Assembly: GCA_020831845.1 (NCBI GenBank)
Contig: JAFIFV010000061.1
Coordinates: 1-64,000 of the forward strand
DNA from: Ectothiorhodospiraceae bacterium
GTDB lineage: Bacteria > Pseudomonadota > Gammaproteobacteria > Nitrococcales > Aquisalimonadaceae
DNA: 64,000 nt
Reading direction: 5' to 3'
The notes under the pieces are model-generated. The model had not been told where the DNA came from. It did no database searches and worked only from the letters and a program-made list of their open reading frames with translations. This document shows, piece after piece, positions 46,797 to 57,478 of this stretch; the stretch's first letter is position 1; the number at the start of each line of letters is the position of its first letter. The position numbers and the translations under genes are program-made.

Positions 46797-49700
46797 CTAC
46801 GCCACCGCCATGTCCGCTGCTTCATCCACGTCCACGGCCACCAGCCGCGAAACGCCGGGCTCGTGCATGGTAACCCCCATCAGGTGGGTGGCCACCTCCA
46901 TGGTCGCCTTGTTATGGGTGATGAAGATGAACTGCACACGGCTGGACATCTCCTTTACCAGTTGCGAGAAGCGCCCCACATTGGCCTCATCCAGCGGTGC
47001 ATCCACCTCGTCCAGCATGCAGAACGGCGCCGGGTTCAGCTCGAAGATCGAAAAGATCATCGCCACTGCGGTAAGCGCCTTCTCACCGCCGGACAGCAGA
47101 TGGATGTTGGTAATCCGCTTCCCCGGCGGACGCGCCAGGATGGTGATGCCGGTTTCCAGCAGGTCCTCGCCGGTCATCTCCAGATACGCTTCGCCGCCGC
47201 CGAACAGGCGCGGATACATCCGCTGCAGGCCCGCATTGACCTTGTCGAAGGTTTCCTTGAACCGCTGCCGGGTTTCCCGGTCGATCTTGCGGATGGCACT
47301 CTCCAGCGTCTCCAGGGCCTGGCTCAGATCCTCGTGCTGCTGATCCAGATATTCCTTGCGTTCCGCCAGCTGTTCGCTTTCCTCGATCGCCGCCAGGTTG
47401 ATGGAGCCCAGCCGGTTGATACGCTGCTCCACGTCCGACAGGCGCTTCAGCCACTCCCCTTCGGCGGCATCCACCGGCAGGTTATCCTGCAATGTCTCCA
47501 GATCGTAGCCCATCTCCAGCAGTTGCTCCGACTGCGTCTGCCGCCGCACCCGCAGTTCCTGATGCTGCAGTCGAACGGCTTCCAGTTGCTGACGCAACTC
47601 CTCCACCGCCTGCTCCGCTTCCAGGCGGCTGCGATCCAGGCTACGCAACTGTTCGTCGATTTCCGACAGCCGCGCTCTCGCCTCGTTCAGTGCGCGCTCC
47701 GCGTCCAGCCGTTGAGCCAGCAGCGTTTCCCGCTGGGCAGCCAGATCCTCCTCGGGATCGCCGCGGTCGGACTCCAATGCTTCGCGAAGTTCCTCCGAAC
47801 GATGCAGCAGCCGCTCCCTCTGCTCTTCCAGGCGGCGCAACTGCTCGCGCAACGATTCGGCGGCGGTGCTAGCGCTCTCCAGTTTCAGAGACAGGCCATG
47901 CCGGGATTCGCGGCGCTCCCGCATCGCATCCCTGGCCTCCGTCACCGCACGCTGGTGCTTGTCCCGCTGCTGTTGCAGGACGTCGCGCTGCTCCTCCATT
48001 TCCTCGTTGCGCTCCAGCGCGGCCTGCAAGCGCTGGCGAGATTCGCGTACACCGGCAGCGGCCTCGTCAATCTGCTCGGCAAGCTCGCGCACCTCGTGCT
48101 CGAGCTGCTGGTGACGGGACTGCTGCTGCTCGAGGCGCTGCTGGCGGTTGCCGATGCCCGCGCGCAGGTCTGCCAGTTGCTCGCCGACGTCTTCCCGGGC
48201 CTGCTGCACCGCCTGGCGGGATTCCTCGAGATCCAGCCGCTGTTCCTCCACCCCCTGCTGGCGTTCCGCCAGTTCATCCAGCCGGGACCGCTGCTCGGAA
48301 AGCGACTCCTCCAGCGCCTGGATGTCGCGCTCGCGCGCAAGCACGCCCTGGCGGCCATCGTCCGAGCGGCCGGGGAGCCAGCTCCAGCGGGCACCTAGCC
48401 AGTAACCATCCCGGGTCACAATGGATTCATGCGGCCCCAGCGCATCGCGGCCGGACAGCGCCTCCGCGAGATTTCCGGCCAGGTGAATGCCGCCCAGCAG
48501 ATCCGGCAGCGGCCACGGTGCCTCCACATGGTCCATCAGCAGTGGCAACGGGACACGGCCCGCGGGCCACGCACCCGGATCAGCGGAGGTGCCGATGAAC
48601 ATGGGCCGGCCAGCCTCCGGTGCGTCCGCGAGCCAGTCCGCGGAGACAGGCTCGGTAATGCAGAGCGCCTGAAGCCGCTCTGCCAGTACGGTTTCCACCG
48701 CCTGCTCGACCCCCGGTTCCACACGTATTTCGTGGGCCAGGCGGGGCAATGCATCCAGCCCGTGACGGGCCAGCCATTCGTTCATGGCCTGATCGGACTC
48801 GCCGAGGGCATTCTGCTGTATTGTCTGCAGTGACGTCAGCCGGGCCTCATGCTGTTGCAGGACACCGCGCAGATCATGCAACGAGTCCGTCAACTGATCT
48901 TCCTGCTCCCGCATCTCGCCCAGCCGCTGATCCAGCGCGTCCAACTCGCCCAGCAGTTGATCGCGGCGTTCGCTGACCTCGGCTTCCTGCTCGCGATACT
49001 GCTCCAACTCCTCCACCAGGGCTGCGGTATCAAGACCGTCCAGTTCGTCCTGCAAACGACGGCGGCGGCGTTCCATGTCCTGCTGACGCTGTTCCAGGCC
49101 CTCGATTCGCGCACGTTCCACCTGGGCTGCCTGGACGCTCTCGGCGCTGTCCCGGTTGAAACGTTCCCAGGACTCCCGCCAGGCATCCAGCGCCTGCTGG
49201 GTTTCGATCACGCGGTCCGAGGCCTCGGCCTCAAGCTCATCCGCCTCTGCAATCTCTTCGCGAAGCTCCCCCAGCCTCTGCTCCAGCAACTGGAGCTTCT
49301 CGCGGTCCTGCTCCAGTGTGCGATCCACGTCGGAGAGCGCATCGGCATTCACCTGCAGATCACGTTCATGACGCTGGCGCAGTTCCCTGCGATGGCTGAT
49401 CTGTTGTTCGATGCGTGCGATGTCGCTGCCGAGGCTGTAGTAGCGCCCCTGCACGGCATTCAGCTGTTCGGAGTATTCGGACTGCCGTTCGCGGGATTCC
49501 ACCTGCTGGCGTTCCGCGCCACGCTGCTGGGCCAACCTGGCCTCCAGCGCGTTTTCCTGCTCCTGAATGGCTGACTGGCCGGCCTGCACCTGCACCCCCA
49601 GGTCACGCAGTCGCATCGCGAGCAACTCGGCGCGCAGTTGCCGTTCGTCCTTTTTCAGGGTCTTGTAGCGCTCGGCTGTCTGCGCCTGGCGCCTCAGTTT

Positions 49701-50318
49701 CTCCAGTTGCGAGCCGACCTCGTCCCGAACGTCGTTCAGCCGTTCCATGTTTTCCCGGGTGCCGCGAATCCTGCGCTCGGTTTCCTTGCGGCGCTCCTTG
49801 TAAAGCGAGATTCCCGCGGCCTCCTCGAGGTAGACGCGCAACTCTTCGGGCTTGGCCTCGATGATGCGTGAAATCATGCCCTGCTCGATGATCGCATAGC
49901 TGCGCGGCCCGAGCCCTGTCCCCAGGAATACGTCGGTGATGTCCCTGCGACGGCAACGGGTGCCGTTGAGCAGGTATTGCGATTGGCCGTCCCGATTGAC
50001 CACGCGCTTTACCGAGATCTCGGCAAAGCTGGCGTACTGCCCGCCAAGGCTGCCGTCGGCATTGTCGAAAATCAGTTCGATGGAAGCCTGGCTGACCGGC
50101 TTGCGGCTGCTGGAGCCGTTAAAGATGACATCGGTCATGGATTCGCCGCGCAGATAACGGGCAGAACTCTCACCCATGACCCAACGCACCGCATCAATTA
50201 CGTTGGACTTGCCGCAACCGTTGGGGCCCACGATCCCGACCAGACTGCTGGGCAAATCCACCGTCGTCGGATCGACGAAGGACTTGAACCCTGCCAGTTT
50301 GATCTTCTTCAAGCGCAT
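46797..50318 (-). CDS. smc: Chromosome segregation protein SMC
   Basis: MRLKKIKLAGFKSFVDPT; VGPNGCGKSNVIDAVRWVMGESSA; long coiled coil; LLSGGEKALTAVAMIFSIF; CMLDEVDAPLDEANV. Confidence 0.98.
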   Translation of the reverse strand: MRLKKIKLAGFKSFVDPTTVDLPSSLVGIVGPNGCGKSNVIDAVRWVMGESSARYLRGESMTDVIFNGSSSRKPVSQASIELIFDNADGSLGGQYASFAEISVKRVVNRDGQSQYLLNGTRCRRRDITDVFLGTGLGPRSYAIIEQGMISRIIEAKPEELRVYLEEAAGISLYKERRKETERRIRGTRENMERLNDVRDEVGSQLEKLRRQAQTAERYKTLKKDERQLRAELLAMRLRDLGVQVQAGQSAIQEQENALEARLAQQRGAERQQVESRERQSEYSEQLNAVQGRYYSLGSDIARIEQQISHRRELRQRHERDLQVNADALSDVDRTLEQDREKLQLLEQRLGELREEIAEADELEAEASDRVIETQQALDAWRESWERFNRDSAESVQAAQVERARIEGLEQRQQDMERRRRRLQDELDGLDTAALVEELEQYREQEAEVSERRDQLLGELDALDQRLGEMREQEDQLTDSLHDLRGVLQQHEARLTSLQTIQQNALGESDQAMNEWLARHGLDALPRLAHEIRVEPGVEQAVETVLAERLQALCITEPVSADWLADAPEAGRPMFIGTSADPGAWPAGRVPLPLLMDHVEAPWPLPDLLGGIHLAGNLAEALSGRDALGPHESIVTRDGYWLGARWSWLPGRSDDGRQGVLARERDIQALEESLSEQRSRLDELAERQQGVEEQRLDLEESRQAVQQAREDVGEQLADLRAGIGNRQQRLEQQQSRHQQLEHEVRELAEQIDEAAAGVRESRQRLQAALERNEEMEEQRDVLQQQRDKHQRAVTEARDAMRERRESRHGLSLKLESASTAAESLREQLRRLEEQRERLLHRSEELREALESDRGDPEEDLAAQRETLLAQRLDAERALNEARARLSEIDEQLRSLDRSRLEAEQAVEELRQQLEAVRLQHQELRVRRQTQSEQLLEMGYDLETLQDNLPVDAAEGEWLKRLSDVEQRINRLGSINLAAIEESEQLAERKEYLDQQHEDLSQALETLESAIRKIDRETRQRFKETFDKVNAGLQRMYPRLFGGGEAYLEMTGEDLLETGITILARPPGKRITNIHLLSGGEKALTAVAMIFSIFELNPAPFCMLDEVDAPLDEANVGRFSQLVKEMSSRVQFIFITHNKATMEVATHLMGVTMHEPGVSRLVAVDVDEAADMAVA

Positions 50319-50812
50319 CGCAGTTGTCCCCGAGGTCTTGCCAAAAACACCGTTCCGTCGGTCATTCTGGGAATAAGTCCGGCGTTTCCCTGGTTATCGT
50401 GAAAACCGGTGTGCTGTAGCGCAAGCGGCAATCATGTCATCCCGGCCCTGCCACTTGGGATCGTTCATTGCTCACGCAACGCCGAGTCACGTTTCCTCGC
50501 CGAGAATCACCAGGACACGCCGCCGAGCCTCGCTCCGGGCGAATTCCGACCCGCCGACGGGCACCCTGTTGATGTGACGGCACACCGGCCATTATCCCGG
50601 TGACAGCCCCGCTTGGAAAGACACGCGACAGGGAATGGATCCAGTCGCCAATGCCCCGTCGGATCAATGAATAACATTGTGGCGCCGGCACCACATGCTG
50701 TCTCCGACCGGCAACGGGATGCCGGCCGTTTCGTCTTCGTCTAGACTCAGTTTTAGAAAGCGCAAGCCCCCGTGGTCGGGAAGGATCTGCCTTGCGCTGC
50801 TCTGGAGGGGTC

Positions 50813-51232
50813 ATGCGAGAATCGGAAGATGTCAGGCACTCTTTCCCCAAGGCGGTCATCCAGCAGGAAATCCGCCTGATCCGGGAAAACGGGGAAATGC
50901 TGCACGCCCAGAGCGAATCACTGCTGAATGGCGGGCTCGCGATCCAGCTCTGGAAGCCGCTGCTCTCCGGCGAGCAGGTCCGGCTGGAGGCACTGCTGCC
51001 CAACCATGAATCACACCGGCTGGAACCGGTCGCCATGACCTGCCGCGTGAGTTACCTGGTGGAACTTACCCATCCTCCCGGCGCGTTACGCGCCGGGTTG
51101 TCGATAACCGAAATCGGCGAACAGGACCGGCAACGGCTGCTGCGCTATGCACGCGAGCACCTGCGTCGATTCCGCGCCGGCATGCGTCAGGAACGGGTGC
51201 AATCGGACTCGCACGACCAGTACCAGGCGTGA
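50813..51232 (+). CDS. Small protein, possibly PilZ-like
   Basis: 139 aa ORF, MRESEDVRHSFPKAVIQQEIRLIREN...; PilZ assignment by general pattern only. Confidence 0.5.
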   Translation: MRESEDVRHSFPKAVIQQEIRLIRENGEMLHAQSESLLNGGLAIQLWKPLLSGEQVRLEALLPNHESHRLEPVAMTCRVSYLVELTHPPGALRAGLSITEIGEQDRQRLLRYAREHLRRFRAGMRQERVQSDSHDQYQA

Positions 51233-51464
51233 TGAGGCGCTGAGGCAACTCCCGCCAGCGCAGCAATCGTTCGGCGCCTCTGATGTGTGCATCGGACCGT
51301 TCCCGGCTCCCGCGATAAGGCCGGAGTTCCCGACTGTTGTTGCGTGCCTGCTCTCCGTGGAATCACCATGTCCTGCCGATGGGCGCCGGGCAAGCACCTC
51401 CCTTGATCTGCGCGAACACTGACGCACAAAATGGTCATTGCGTCAGCATATTAATCGGAGAGGC

Positions 51465-52385
51465 ATGGCGAGTACTCCGGAAACCCAGGAAATCTATCGT
51501 GGCCGCTTCGCTCCCAGCCCGACCGGGCCGCTGCATTTCGGCTCCCTGATCGCCGCCACCGGCAGCTACCTGGAAGCACGCACACGGGGTGGCGAATGGT
51601 TGCTGCGCATCGACGACATCGATCCGCCCCGTGAACAGCCCGGCGCGTCGGAGGAGATACCCCGGACGCTGGAACTGTTCGGCTTCCAGTGGGATGGGCC
51701 CGTCCACTACCAGAGCAGCCGCACCGAGCGATACCGCGAGGTGGTGCAGACGCTGATCGGCCGGGAACTCGCCTATGGCTGCGGCTGCACCCGAAAGGAC
51801 ATCGCGGCGGCGGGAAAGTCCGGGCCGAATGGCCTGGTCTATCCAGGCACCTGCCGGAACGGCCTGGCCCCGGGCCGCCGCACCCGGGCACTGCGGGTGC
51901 GCACCGAGCACCAGCACATTCGATTCGACGACCTGTTCCAGGGCATCGTTCGTTGCGATCTGGAAGGCATGCTGGGCGATTTCGTCATCCGTCGCGCGGA
52001 CGGCTATTACGCCTACCACCTGGCGGCGGCGGTGGACGACGGGGACAGCGGGATCACCCACGTCATCCGGGGTCATGACCTGCTCTGGTGTACCCCGCCA
52101 CAACTCTACCTGCAGCAATTGCTGAGACTTCCCCAGCCCCGCTACGGACATCTGCCGGTGGCCGTCAATGCCCAGGGCCAGAAACTCAGCAAGCAAACCT
52201 TCGCGCCCGCGCTGGACGTAAGCCTGGCCTCCACCCAGCTTTGGCAGGCGCTGGATTTTCTGCTGCAGTCCCCCCCGGAAGCGCTGGCCGGGGAACCGCT
52301 GGATATCGTGTGGGAGTGGGCATTGGCCCACTGGGACCCGGCACCGTTACGACACCGCCAGCAGGCCCCTGCCCCTGACGCATAA
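51465..52385 (+). CDS. gluQ: Glutamyl-Q tRNA(Asp) synthetase
   Basis: YRGRFAPSPTGPLHFGSLIAATGSYLEAR; LLRIDDIDPPREQPGASEEI; truncated class I GluRS-like, 307 aa. Confidence 0.94.
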   Translation: MASTPETQEIYRGRFAPSPTGPLHFGSLIAATGSYLEARTRGGEWLLRIDDIDPPREQPGASEEIPRTLELFGFQWDGPVHYQSSRTERYREVVQTLIGRELAYGCGCTRKDIAAAGKSGPNGLVYPGTCRNGLAPGRRTRALRVRTEHQHIRFDDLFQGIVRCDLEGMLGDFVIRRADGYYAYHLAAAVDDGDSGITHVIRGHDLLWCTPPQLYLQQLLRLPQPRYGHLPVAVNAQGQKLSKQTFAPALDVSLASTQLWQALDFLLQSPPEALAGEPLDIVWEWALAHWDPAPLRHRQQAPAPDA

Positions 52386-52491
52386 GGAAGCGCTGATTCA
52401 CTCCGGCGCTCATGTTGCGGCCGGCTTTTTCGCGCTGCGCCGTTGCCGCAAGCCACCGCCCATCCGACTGTCGCCTCAGGACAGCAGACGT

Positions 52492-52506
52492 GCTACCTTT
52501 GGTAAC
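52492..52506. promoter_or_regulatory. Palindromic motif copy 1 (GCTACC-TTT-GGTAAC)
   Basis: One mismatch to GTTACC-N3-GGTAAC; upstream of the cbrX/cbrA-like operon. Confidence 0.5.
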
Positions 52507-52590
52507 AACAATAAATGCGAAGCCCTGTCGCAGGCACTGGCCGGATACCGGAATCGATCAGCGCCTCTCCCGACGTTCGCGGCTATCGCT

Positions 52591-52809
52591 ATGGCTGGAG
52601 GAGCCACCATGCCGCAGTCCCAGGATTCTGGTGCGGGCTCGTACAGTGTACTGATTTTTCTGCTGGCCTTGTTCCTGCTGGTGTCGCCATTCGCGCTCTG
52701 GTGGATGGGGGCGATGCCACCCTGGTATTTCCCGTTTCTGCTCTGGTTGGGGATCATCCTCCTGACCGCCTTGCTCTCCCGCAGCCTGATCCGCCGCCAT
52801 GACCCTTGA
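52591..52809 (+). CDS. Small two-TM membrane protein translationally coupled to the sensor (CbrX-like)
   Basis: 72 aa, two hydrophobic segments; stop overlaps the start of the 52799 ORF. Confidence 0.7.
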   Translation: MAGGATMPQSQDSGAGSYSVLIFLLALFLLVSPFALWWMGAMPPWYFPFLLWLGIILLTALLSRSLIRRHDP

Positions 52810-55747
52810 CCTGGGCACGCTGTTCGTCGCGGCGGTCCTCTATCTGCTGCTGCTGTTCCTGATTGCCCATGCGGTGGAGAGCCGCTGGCTGCCCGCGCGG
52901 CTCACCCGCCACCCGGCCGTCTACGTGCTCTCGCTCGGTGTGTACGCCACCACCTGGAGCTACTACGGCAGCGTCGGCTTCGCCCAGGATCATGGCCTGA
53001 ACTACCTGACCATCTACCTGGGCGTGACGCTGGCGTTCGTCCTGGCACCGGTGCTGCTGATGCCGATCCTGCGGCTGACTCGCACCTACCAGTTGACCTC
53101 GGTGGCCGACCTGTTCGCGTTTCGTTTCAACAGCCAGGCGGCCGGCATCATCGTCACACTGCTGATGCTCGCCGGCGTGCTGCCCTACGTTGCGCTGCAG
53201 ATTCGCGCGGTCGCGGAATCCACGGCCGTGCTCACTGGCGAGACTTCAGCCCCACCGGTCATCGCCTTCTGGTTCGTTCTGCTGGTGACCGTATTCACCA
53301 TCATGTTCGGCGCGCGGCATGTATCACCGCGGGAGAAGCACGAGGGCCTGGTCACGGCCATCGCCTTCGAGTCGCTGATGAAGCTGATGGCATTGGCGCT
53401 GGTGGCAATTGTGGCCGTGTGGCAGGCGTTTGGCGGATTGGGAGGCATGCACGACTGGCTGCGGGAAAACCCGGAACATCTGGAGGCTTTCTATCAGCCC
53501 GCCATGGAGGGGCCGTGGACCAGTCTGCTGGTGCTGGCCTTCGCCGCCGGGTTCCTGCTGCCGCGACAGTTCCAGATGCTGTTCACTGAAAACATCAAGC
53601 CCCGGCATCTCTATACCGCCGCCTGGGCCTTCCCGCTGTTCCTGCTCGCGCTGACACTGCTGATCCCGCCCATTCTCTGGGCCGGCACCGTGCTCAACAC
53701 CGGAACCTCGGCCGATTACTATGTGCTTGGGCTGTCGCTGCTCAGCGGCTCGCCCTCACTGGCCATCCTGGCGTATCTTGGCGGCATCTCCGCAGCCAGC
53801 GCGATGATCGTGGTTACCACGCTGGCGATCTCATCCATGACGCTGAACCATCTGATCCTGCCGCTGGCAGGCCCCAACCCGGAACGCGATCTGTACGGCT
53901 CGCTGCGCTGGCTGCGCCGCATCGTCATTGCTGCGGTCATCGCCGCCGGCTTCGGCTTCTACCTGGTGCTCCAGCCCATGGGTGGGCTAGTGGGCTGGGG
54001 CCTGATCTCGTTCCTGGCTATGGCGCAACTCCTCCCCGGGATCGTGGGGTTGCTGTTCTGGCAACGGGCGACCGCCACCGGGTTCATTACCGGACTGCTG
54101 GCAGGCTCGACGGTGTGGGCATTCACCGTGCTGCTGCCACCGGTGACCGGCAGCAGCGTGATGACCCTGCTCGGCTTCGGCAGCCCCGATCCCAGCATCG
54201 GCATGGACCAGTCCGCCACTTTCTGGTCGCTCAGCATCAATGCCTTCCTGTTCGTCATCGTGTCGCTGCTGACCCGCCCGGACAAGCAGGAGCAGGAGGC
54301 GGCCGCCGCCTGCCGGGAACTGACACCGGTGCTGCCCATCGGCGATCTGCACGCCCGTTCGCCGGATCAGTTCGTGGAGCAGCTGAGTGCGGTGATGGGC
54401 TCTGAAACAGCCTTTGCCGAGGTGGACAAGGCGCTGCGGGAACTGGGCCTGAGCTGGCAGGAGAACCGTCCGAATCATCTACACGGCCTGCGCTCGCAGA
54501 TCCAACGCAACCTCTCCGGCATCATGGGCCCGGTGCTCGCGCGCATGATCGTGGACGAGCGGCTGGAACTTGACACCGAAAACCGGACGGCGCTGGCACA
54601 GAACGTACGTCTGATCGAGGACCGGCTGGAGACCTCGCAAACCCGTCTCAAGGGCCTGGCGGCGGAACTGGACAGGCTTCGCCGCTACCATCGCCAGATC
54701 ATCGAGAACCTGCCGCTGGGCGTCTGCGCGGTGGCCCAGGGCGGGCGGCTGGTGCGCTGGAACCCGGCCATGGCGCAGATCACCGGCATCCCCATGGCGG
54801 AGGTGATCGGCCGCCGCCTGGACGAGCTGGCACCGCCATGGGGGCCGCTGCTGGTGGATTTCGTGGACAAGACTGACAACCATCTGCGCAAACAGCCGGT
54901 GGAATCGGAGAACCGGATCTACTGGTACAGCCTGCACAAGGCCAAGGTGGCCCCACCCGGTCGCACGCGCAGCGGCGAGGATACCGTAATCCTCGTGGAG
55001 GATCTGACGGAACTGCAGTTACTGGAACAGGAACTGACGCACAGCGCCCGCCTGGCCTCCATAGGCCGGCTCGCAGCCGGCGTCGCCCACGAGATAGGCA
55101 ATCCGGTCACCGGAATTTCCTGCCTGGCCCAGGAGCTCAAGGAGGAAGCGACGGACAACCGCAGCGTGCTGCACTACGCCGAGGACATCCTGCAACAGGC
55201 CCAGCGTATCAATACCATCGTCCAGAGCCTGGTGCGCTACGCCCACGGCGGCAACAACGGGCGGCAGCACCTCGTGCCGGTCGACCTGCACGAGGCGGCG
55301 GCCGAAGCGCTGCGGCTCACCATGCTGAGCCGTCGGGCCCAGCGACTGCGTTTCGAGAACCGGGTGCCCGTGGGCCATTTCGCGCTGGGCGACAGCCAGC
55401 AGTTGATCCAGGTGTTCGTGAACTTGCTGACCAACGCCGTGGACGCCTGCGGCGAGGACGGAATGATCACTATCCGCAGCCTGCACAGCGGGGACTGGCT
55501 GGAAATCAGCGTACAGGACAACGGCTGCGGCATCACCCGTGATGCCATGGACTATGTTCTGGACCCGTTCTACACCACCAAACCCCCTGGCAAGGGCACC
55601 GGTCTCGGCCTTCCCCTGGCCTACAACATCATCAAGAACACCGGCGGAGACCTGCAGATCGCCAGCGACGAGGGGGGCACCCGCGTCACCATTCGATTGC
55701 GATCGGCGGACCGGGAACGTGCGGAGGAGGTGCAGCGTGCTACGTGA
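52799..55747 (+). CDS. cbrA: Hybrid sodium:solute symporter-domain sensor histidine kinase, CbrA-like
   Basis: N-terminal SSS transporter domain, PAS-like region (ENLPLGVCAVAQGGRLVRWNPAMAQITGIPMAEVIGR), H-box LAAGVAHEIGNPVTGI, HATPase VNLLTNAVDACGEDG...KGTGLGLPLAYNIIKNTGG. Confidence 0.9.
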   Translation: MTLDLGTLFVAAVLYLLLLFLIAHAVESRWLPARLTRHPAVYVLSLGVYATTWSYYGSVGFAQDHGLNYLTIYLGVTLAFVLAPVLLMPILRLTRTYQLTSVADLFAFRFNSQAAGIIVTLLMLAGVLPYVALQIRAVAESTAVLTGETSAPPVIAFWFVLLVTVFTIMFGARHVSPREKHEGLVTAIAFESLMKLMALALVAIVAVWQAFGGLGGMHDWLRENPEHLEAFYQPAMEGPWTSLLVLAFAAGFLLPRQFQMLFTENIKPRHLYTAAWAFPLFLLALTLLIPPILWAGTVLNTGTSADYYVLGLSLLSGSPSLAILAYLGGISAASAMIVVTTLAISSMTLNHLILPLAGPNPERDLYGSLRWLRRIVIAAVIAAGFGFYLVLQPMGGLVGWGLISFLAMAQLLPGIVGLLFWQRATATGFITGLLAGSTVWAFTVLLPPVTGSSVMTLLGFGSPDPSIGMDQSATFWSLSINAFLFVIVSLLTRPDKQEQEAAAACRELTPVLPIGDLHARSPDQFVEQLSAVMGSETAFAEVDKALRELGLSWQENRPNHLHGLRSQIQRNLSGIMGPVLARMIVDERLELDTENRTALAQNVRLIEDRLETSQTRLKGLAAELDRLRRYHRQIIENLPLGVCAVAQGGRLVRWNPAMAQITGIPMAEVIGRRLDELAPPWGPLLVDFVDKTDNHLRKQPVESENRIYWYSLHKAKVAPPGRTRSGEDTVILVEDLTELQLLEQELTHSARLASIGRLAAGVAHEIGNPVTGISCLAQELKEEATDNRSVLHYAEDILQQAQRINTIVQSLVRYAHGGNNGRQHLVPVDLHEAAAEALRLTMLSRRAQRLRFENRVPVGHFALGDSQQLIQVFVNLLTNAVDACGEDGMITIRSLHSGDWLEISVQDNGCGITRDAMDYVLDPFYTTKPPGKGTGLGLPLAYNIIKNTGGDLQIASDEGGTRVTIRLRSADRERAEEVQRAT

Positions 55748-55835
55748 CCGACCAGCAACGCCGTCCACAGCGGCACAGACAGCCACCCGCACAACGGCGC
55801 TGAGACATGACAACACACTCGAAAAGGTGAGTACC

Positions 55836-57176
55836 ATGGCGCGCATACTGATCATCGAAGACGAAGACATCATCCGCCGCTCGCTGCGGCGCCTGCTGGA
55901 AAAACAGGGCTACCAGGTGGCCGATGCCGGATCAGTGGAGGACGCCAGCGAAAACCATCACCCCGGCGACTTCGAACTGATCATTGCCGACCTGCGCCTG
56001 CCCGGCGCCGATGGTACCCGCATGCTGGAGCTGGCGCCGGAGGTACCCACCATCATCATGACCAGTTATGCCAGTGTGCGCTCCGCAGTGGAGGCCATGA
56101 AGCTGGGTGCGCTGGACTACATTGCAAAGCCCTTCGACAACGACGATCTGGTACTCACGGTTCAGCGCGCGCTGAAGGAGAACCAGTTGCGGAGGCAGAA
56201 CGCCGCATTGAAGGCGGACGTGGAACGCACCTACCCCGTGGCCGGCATCGTCGGTGAATCCGCAGTAATGAAATCCGTATTCGGTCGGATTGCCAAGGTG
56301 GCTCCCACCGGAACGACGGTACTGATCCTGGGTGAGTCAGGCACGGGCAAGGAACTGGTTGCACGCGCTCTGCATGAACACAGCAGCCGCCGTGACGGGC
56401 CGCTGATCACCGTGAACTGCGCCGCCATCCCGGACACGCTGATAGAGGCGGAACTGTTCGGCCACGAGAAGGGCGCCTTCACCGGTGCGGTCAGCACGCG
56501 CCAGGGATTGGTGGAGGCCGCTGACGGCGGCACGCTGTTCCTGGACGAAATCGGTGAACTGCCCTTCGCCGCACAGGCGCGTCTGCTGCGCGTCCTGCAG
56601 GAAGGCGAGATCCGGCGCGTCGGGGCTTCCCGGTCACGCCGGGTGGATGTCCGCCTGATCGCGGCCACGCACCGTGATCTGGAGAAGAGGGTCAGCAAAG
56701 GCGAGTTCCGGGAAGACCTGTATTTCCGGATCAATGTCATGGAAATCCGCCTGCCACCGCTGCGGGAGCGCGGCGATGACATACTGCTGCTGGCCAAGCA
56801 CCTGCTGGAACGTGCCTGCCAGCGCCTGAAACAGCCCCCGCTGCGCTTCAGCAAGGAAGCCCTGAGCAGCCTGCGCAACTACAGCTGGCCGGGCAATGTG
56901 CGCGAGATGGAAAACGCCATTGAGCGCGCGGTGATACTGACGGACAGCGCCAGCATCACGCCCGATCTGCTGGGGCTGCCAAGCGAAAACGCGGCGGGTG
57001 TCTCGACGATGACGCCGGACCTTTCCCTGGAAGATTATTTCCGCCAGTTCGTGCTGGAAAACCAGGACCAATGCACCGAGACCGAACTGGCGCGCCGGCT
57101 GGGAATCAGCCGCAAGGCGCTGTGGGAGAAGCGGCACAGGCTGGGCATTCCCCGCCCGGCTGCGGTCCGCCGCTGA
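55836..57176 (+). CDS. cbrB: NtrC-family sigma-54-dependent response regulator, CbrB-like
   Basis: Receiver [14 protein letters not shown]...[41 protein letters not shown]; Fis-type [27 protein letters not shown]. Confidence 0.93.
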   Translation: MARILIIEDEDIIRRSLRRLLEKQGYQVADAGSVEDASENHHPGDFELIIADLRLPGADGTRMLELAPEVPTIIMTSYASVRSAVEAMKLGALDYIAKPFDNDDLVLTVQRALKENQLRRQNAALKADVERTYPVAGIVGESAVMKSVFGRIAKVAPTGTTVLILGESGTGKELVARALHEHSSRRDGPLITVNCAAIPDTLIEAELFGHEKGAFTGAVSTRQGLVEAADGGTLFLDEIGELPFAAQARLLRVLQEGEIRRVGASRSRRVDVRLIAATHRDLEKRVSKGEFREDLYFRINVMEIRLPPLRERGDDILLLAKHLLERACQRLKQPPLRFSKEALSSLRNYSWPGNVREMENAIERAVILTDSASITPDLLGLPSENAAGVSTMTPDLSLEDYFRQFVLENQDQCTETELARRLGISRKALWEKRHRLGIPRPAAVRR

Positions 57177-57208
57177 GATGCCGGGTGCGCCAGAGATGTC
57201 GCAACTCT

Positions 57209-57223
57209 GTTACCGACGGTGAC
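57209..57223. promoter_or_regulatory. Palindromic motif copy 2 (GTTACC-GAC-GGTGAC)
   Basis: One mismatch to GTTACC-N3-GGTAAC; about 66-80 bp upstream of the sigma-54 promoter. Confidence 0.5.
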
Positions 57224-57288
57224 ATCGTCCTGGCACACACGGTGGCGCGCCCGAGCCGCGGCTTAAACAAAACAATGACTTGCATTTC

Positions 57289-57304
57289 TGGCAAGGGGTT
57301 TGCT
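57289..57304 (+). promoter_or_regulatory. Sigma-54 (RpoN) promoter candidate
   Basis: TGGCAAGGGGTTTGCT: TGGCA-N6-TTGC with exact GG-N10-GC spacing. Confidence 0.7.
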
Positions 57305-57406
57305 TGGAAATCATGAGACACCGGTAAGCCTGCAACAGGGCTTCCGCAGACAGGTCGGCCAGCCGGCCCGTGCGCCGGAAACGCGCACCGGGCGGTTAAT
57401 CGCCAC

Positions 57407-57426
57407 AAGCCTGCTAGGCTTTTTTT
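57407..57426 (+). terminator. Intrinsic terminator between the sigma-54 promoter and acs
   Basis: AAGCCT-GCT-AGGCTTTTTTT. Confidence 0.7.
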
Positions 57427-57478
57427 CAGAAGGGGACCGTCCGCACTGGCCGGAACCCCGAGAACAGGAGGAGTTCCC

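Noticed and set aside
57230-57246. TGGCACACACGGTGGC as a sigma-54 promoter
   Set aside because: The -24-like TGGCAC is good but the -12 element and spacing do not fit; the 57289 site fits exactly.
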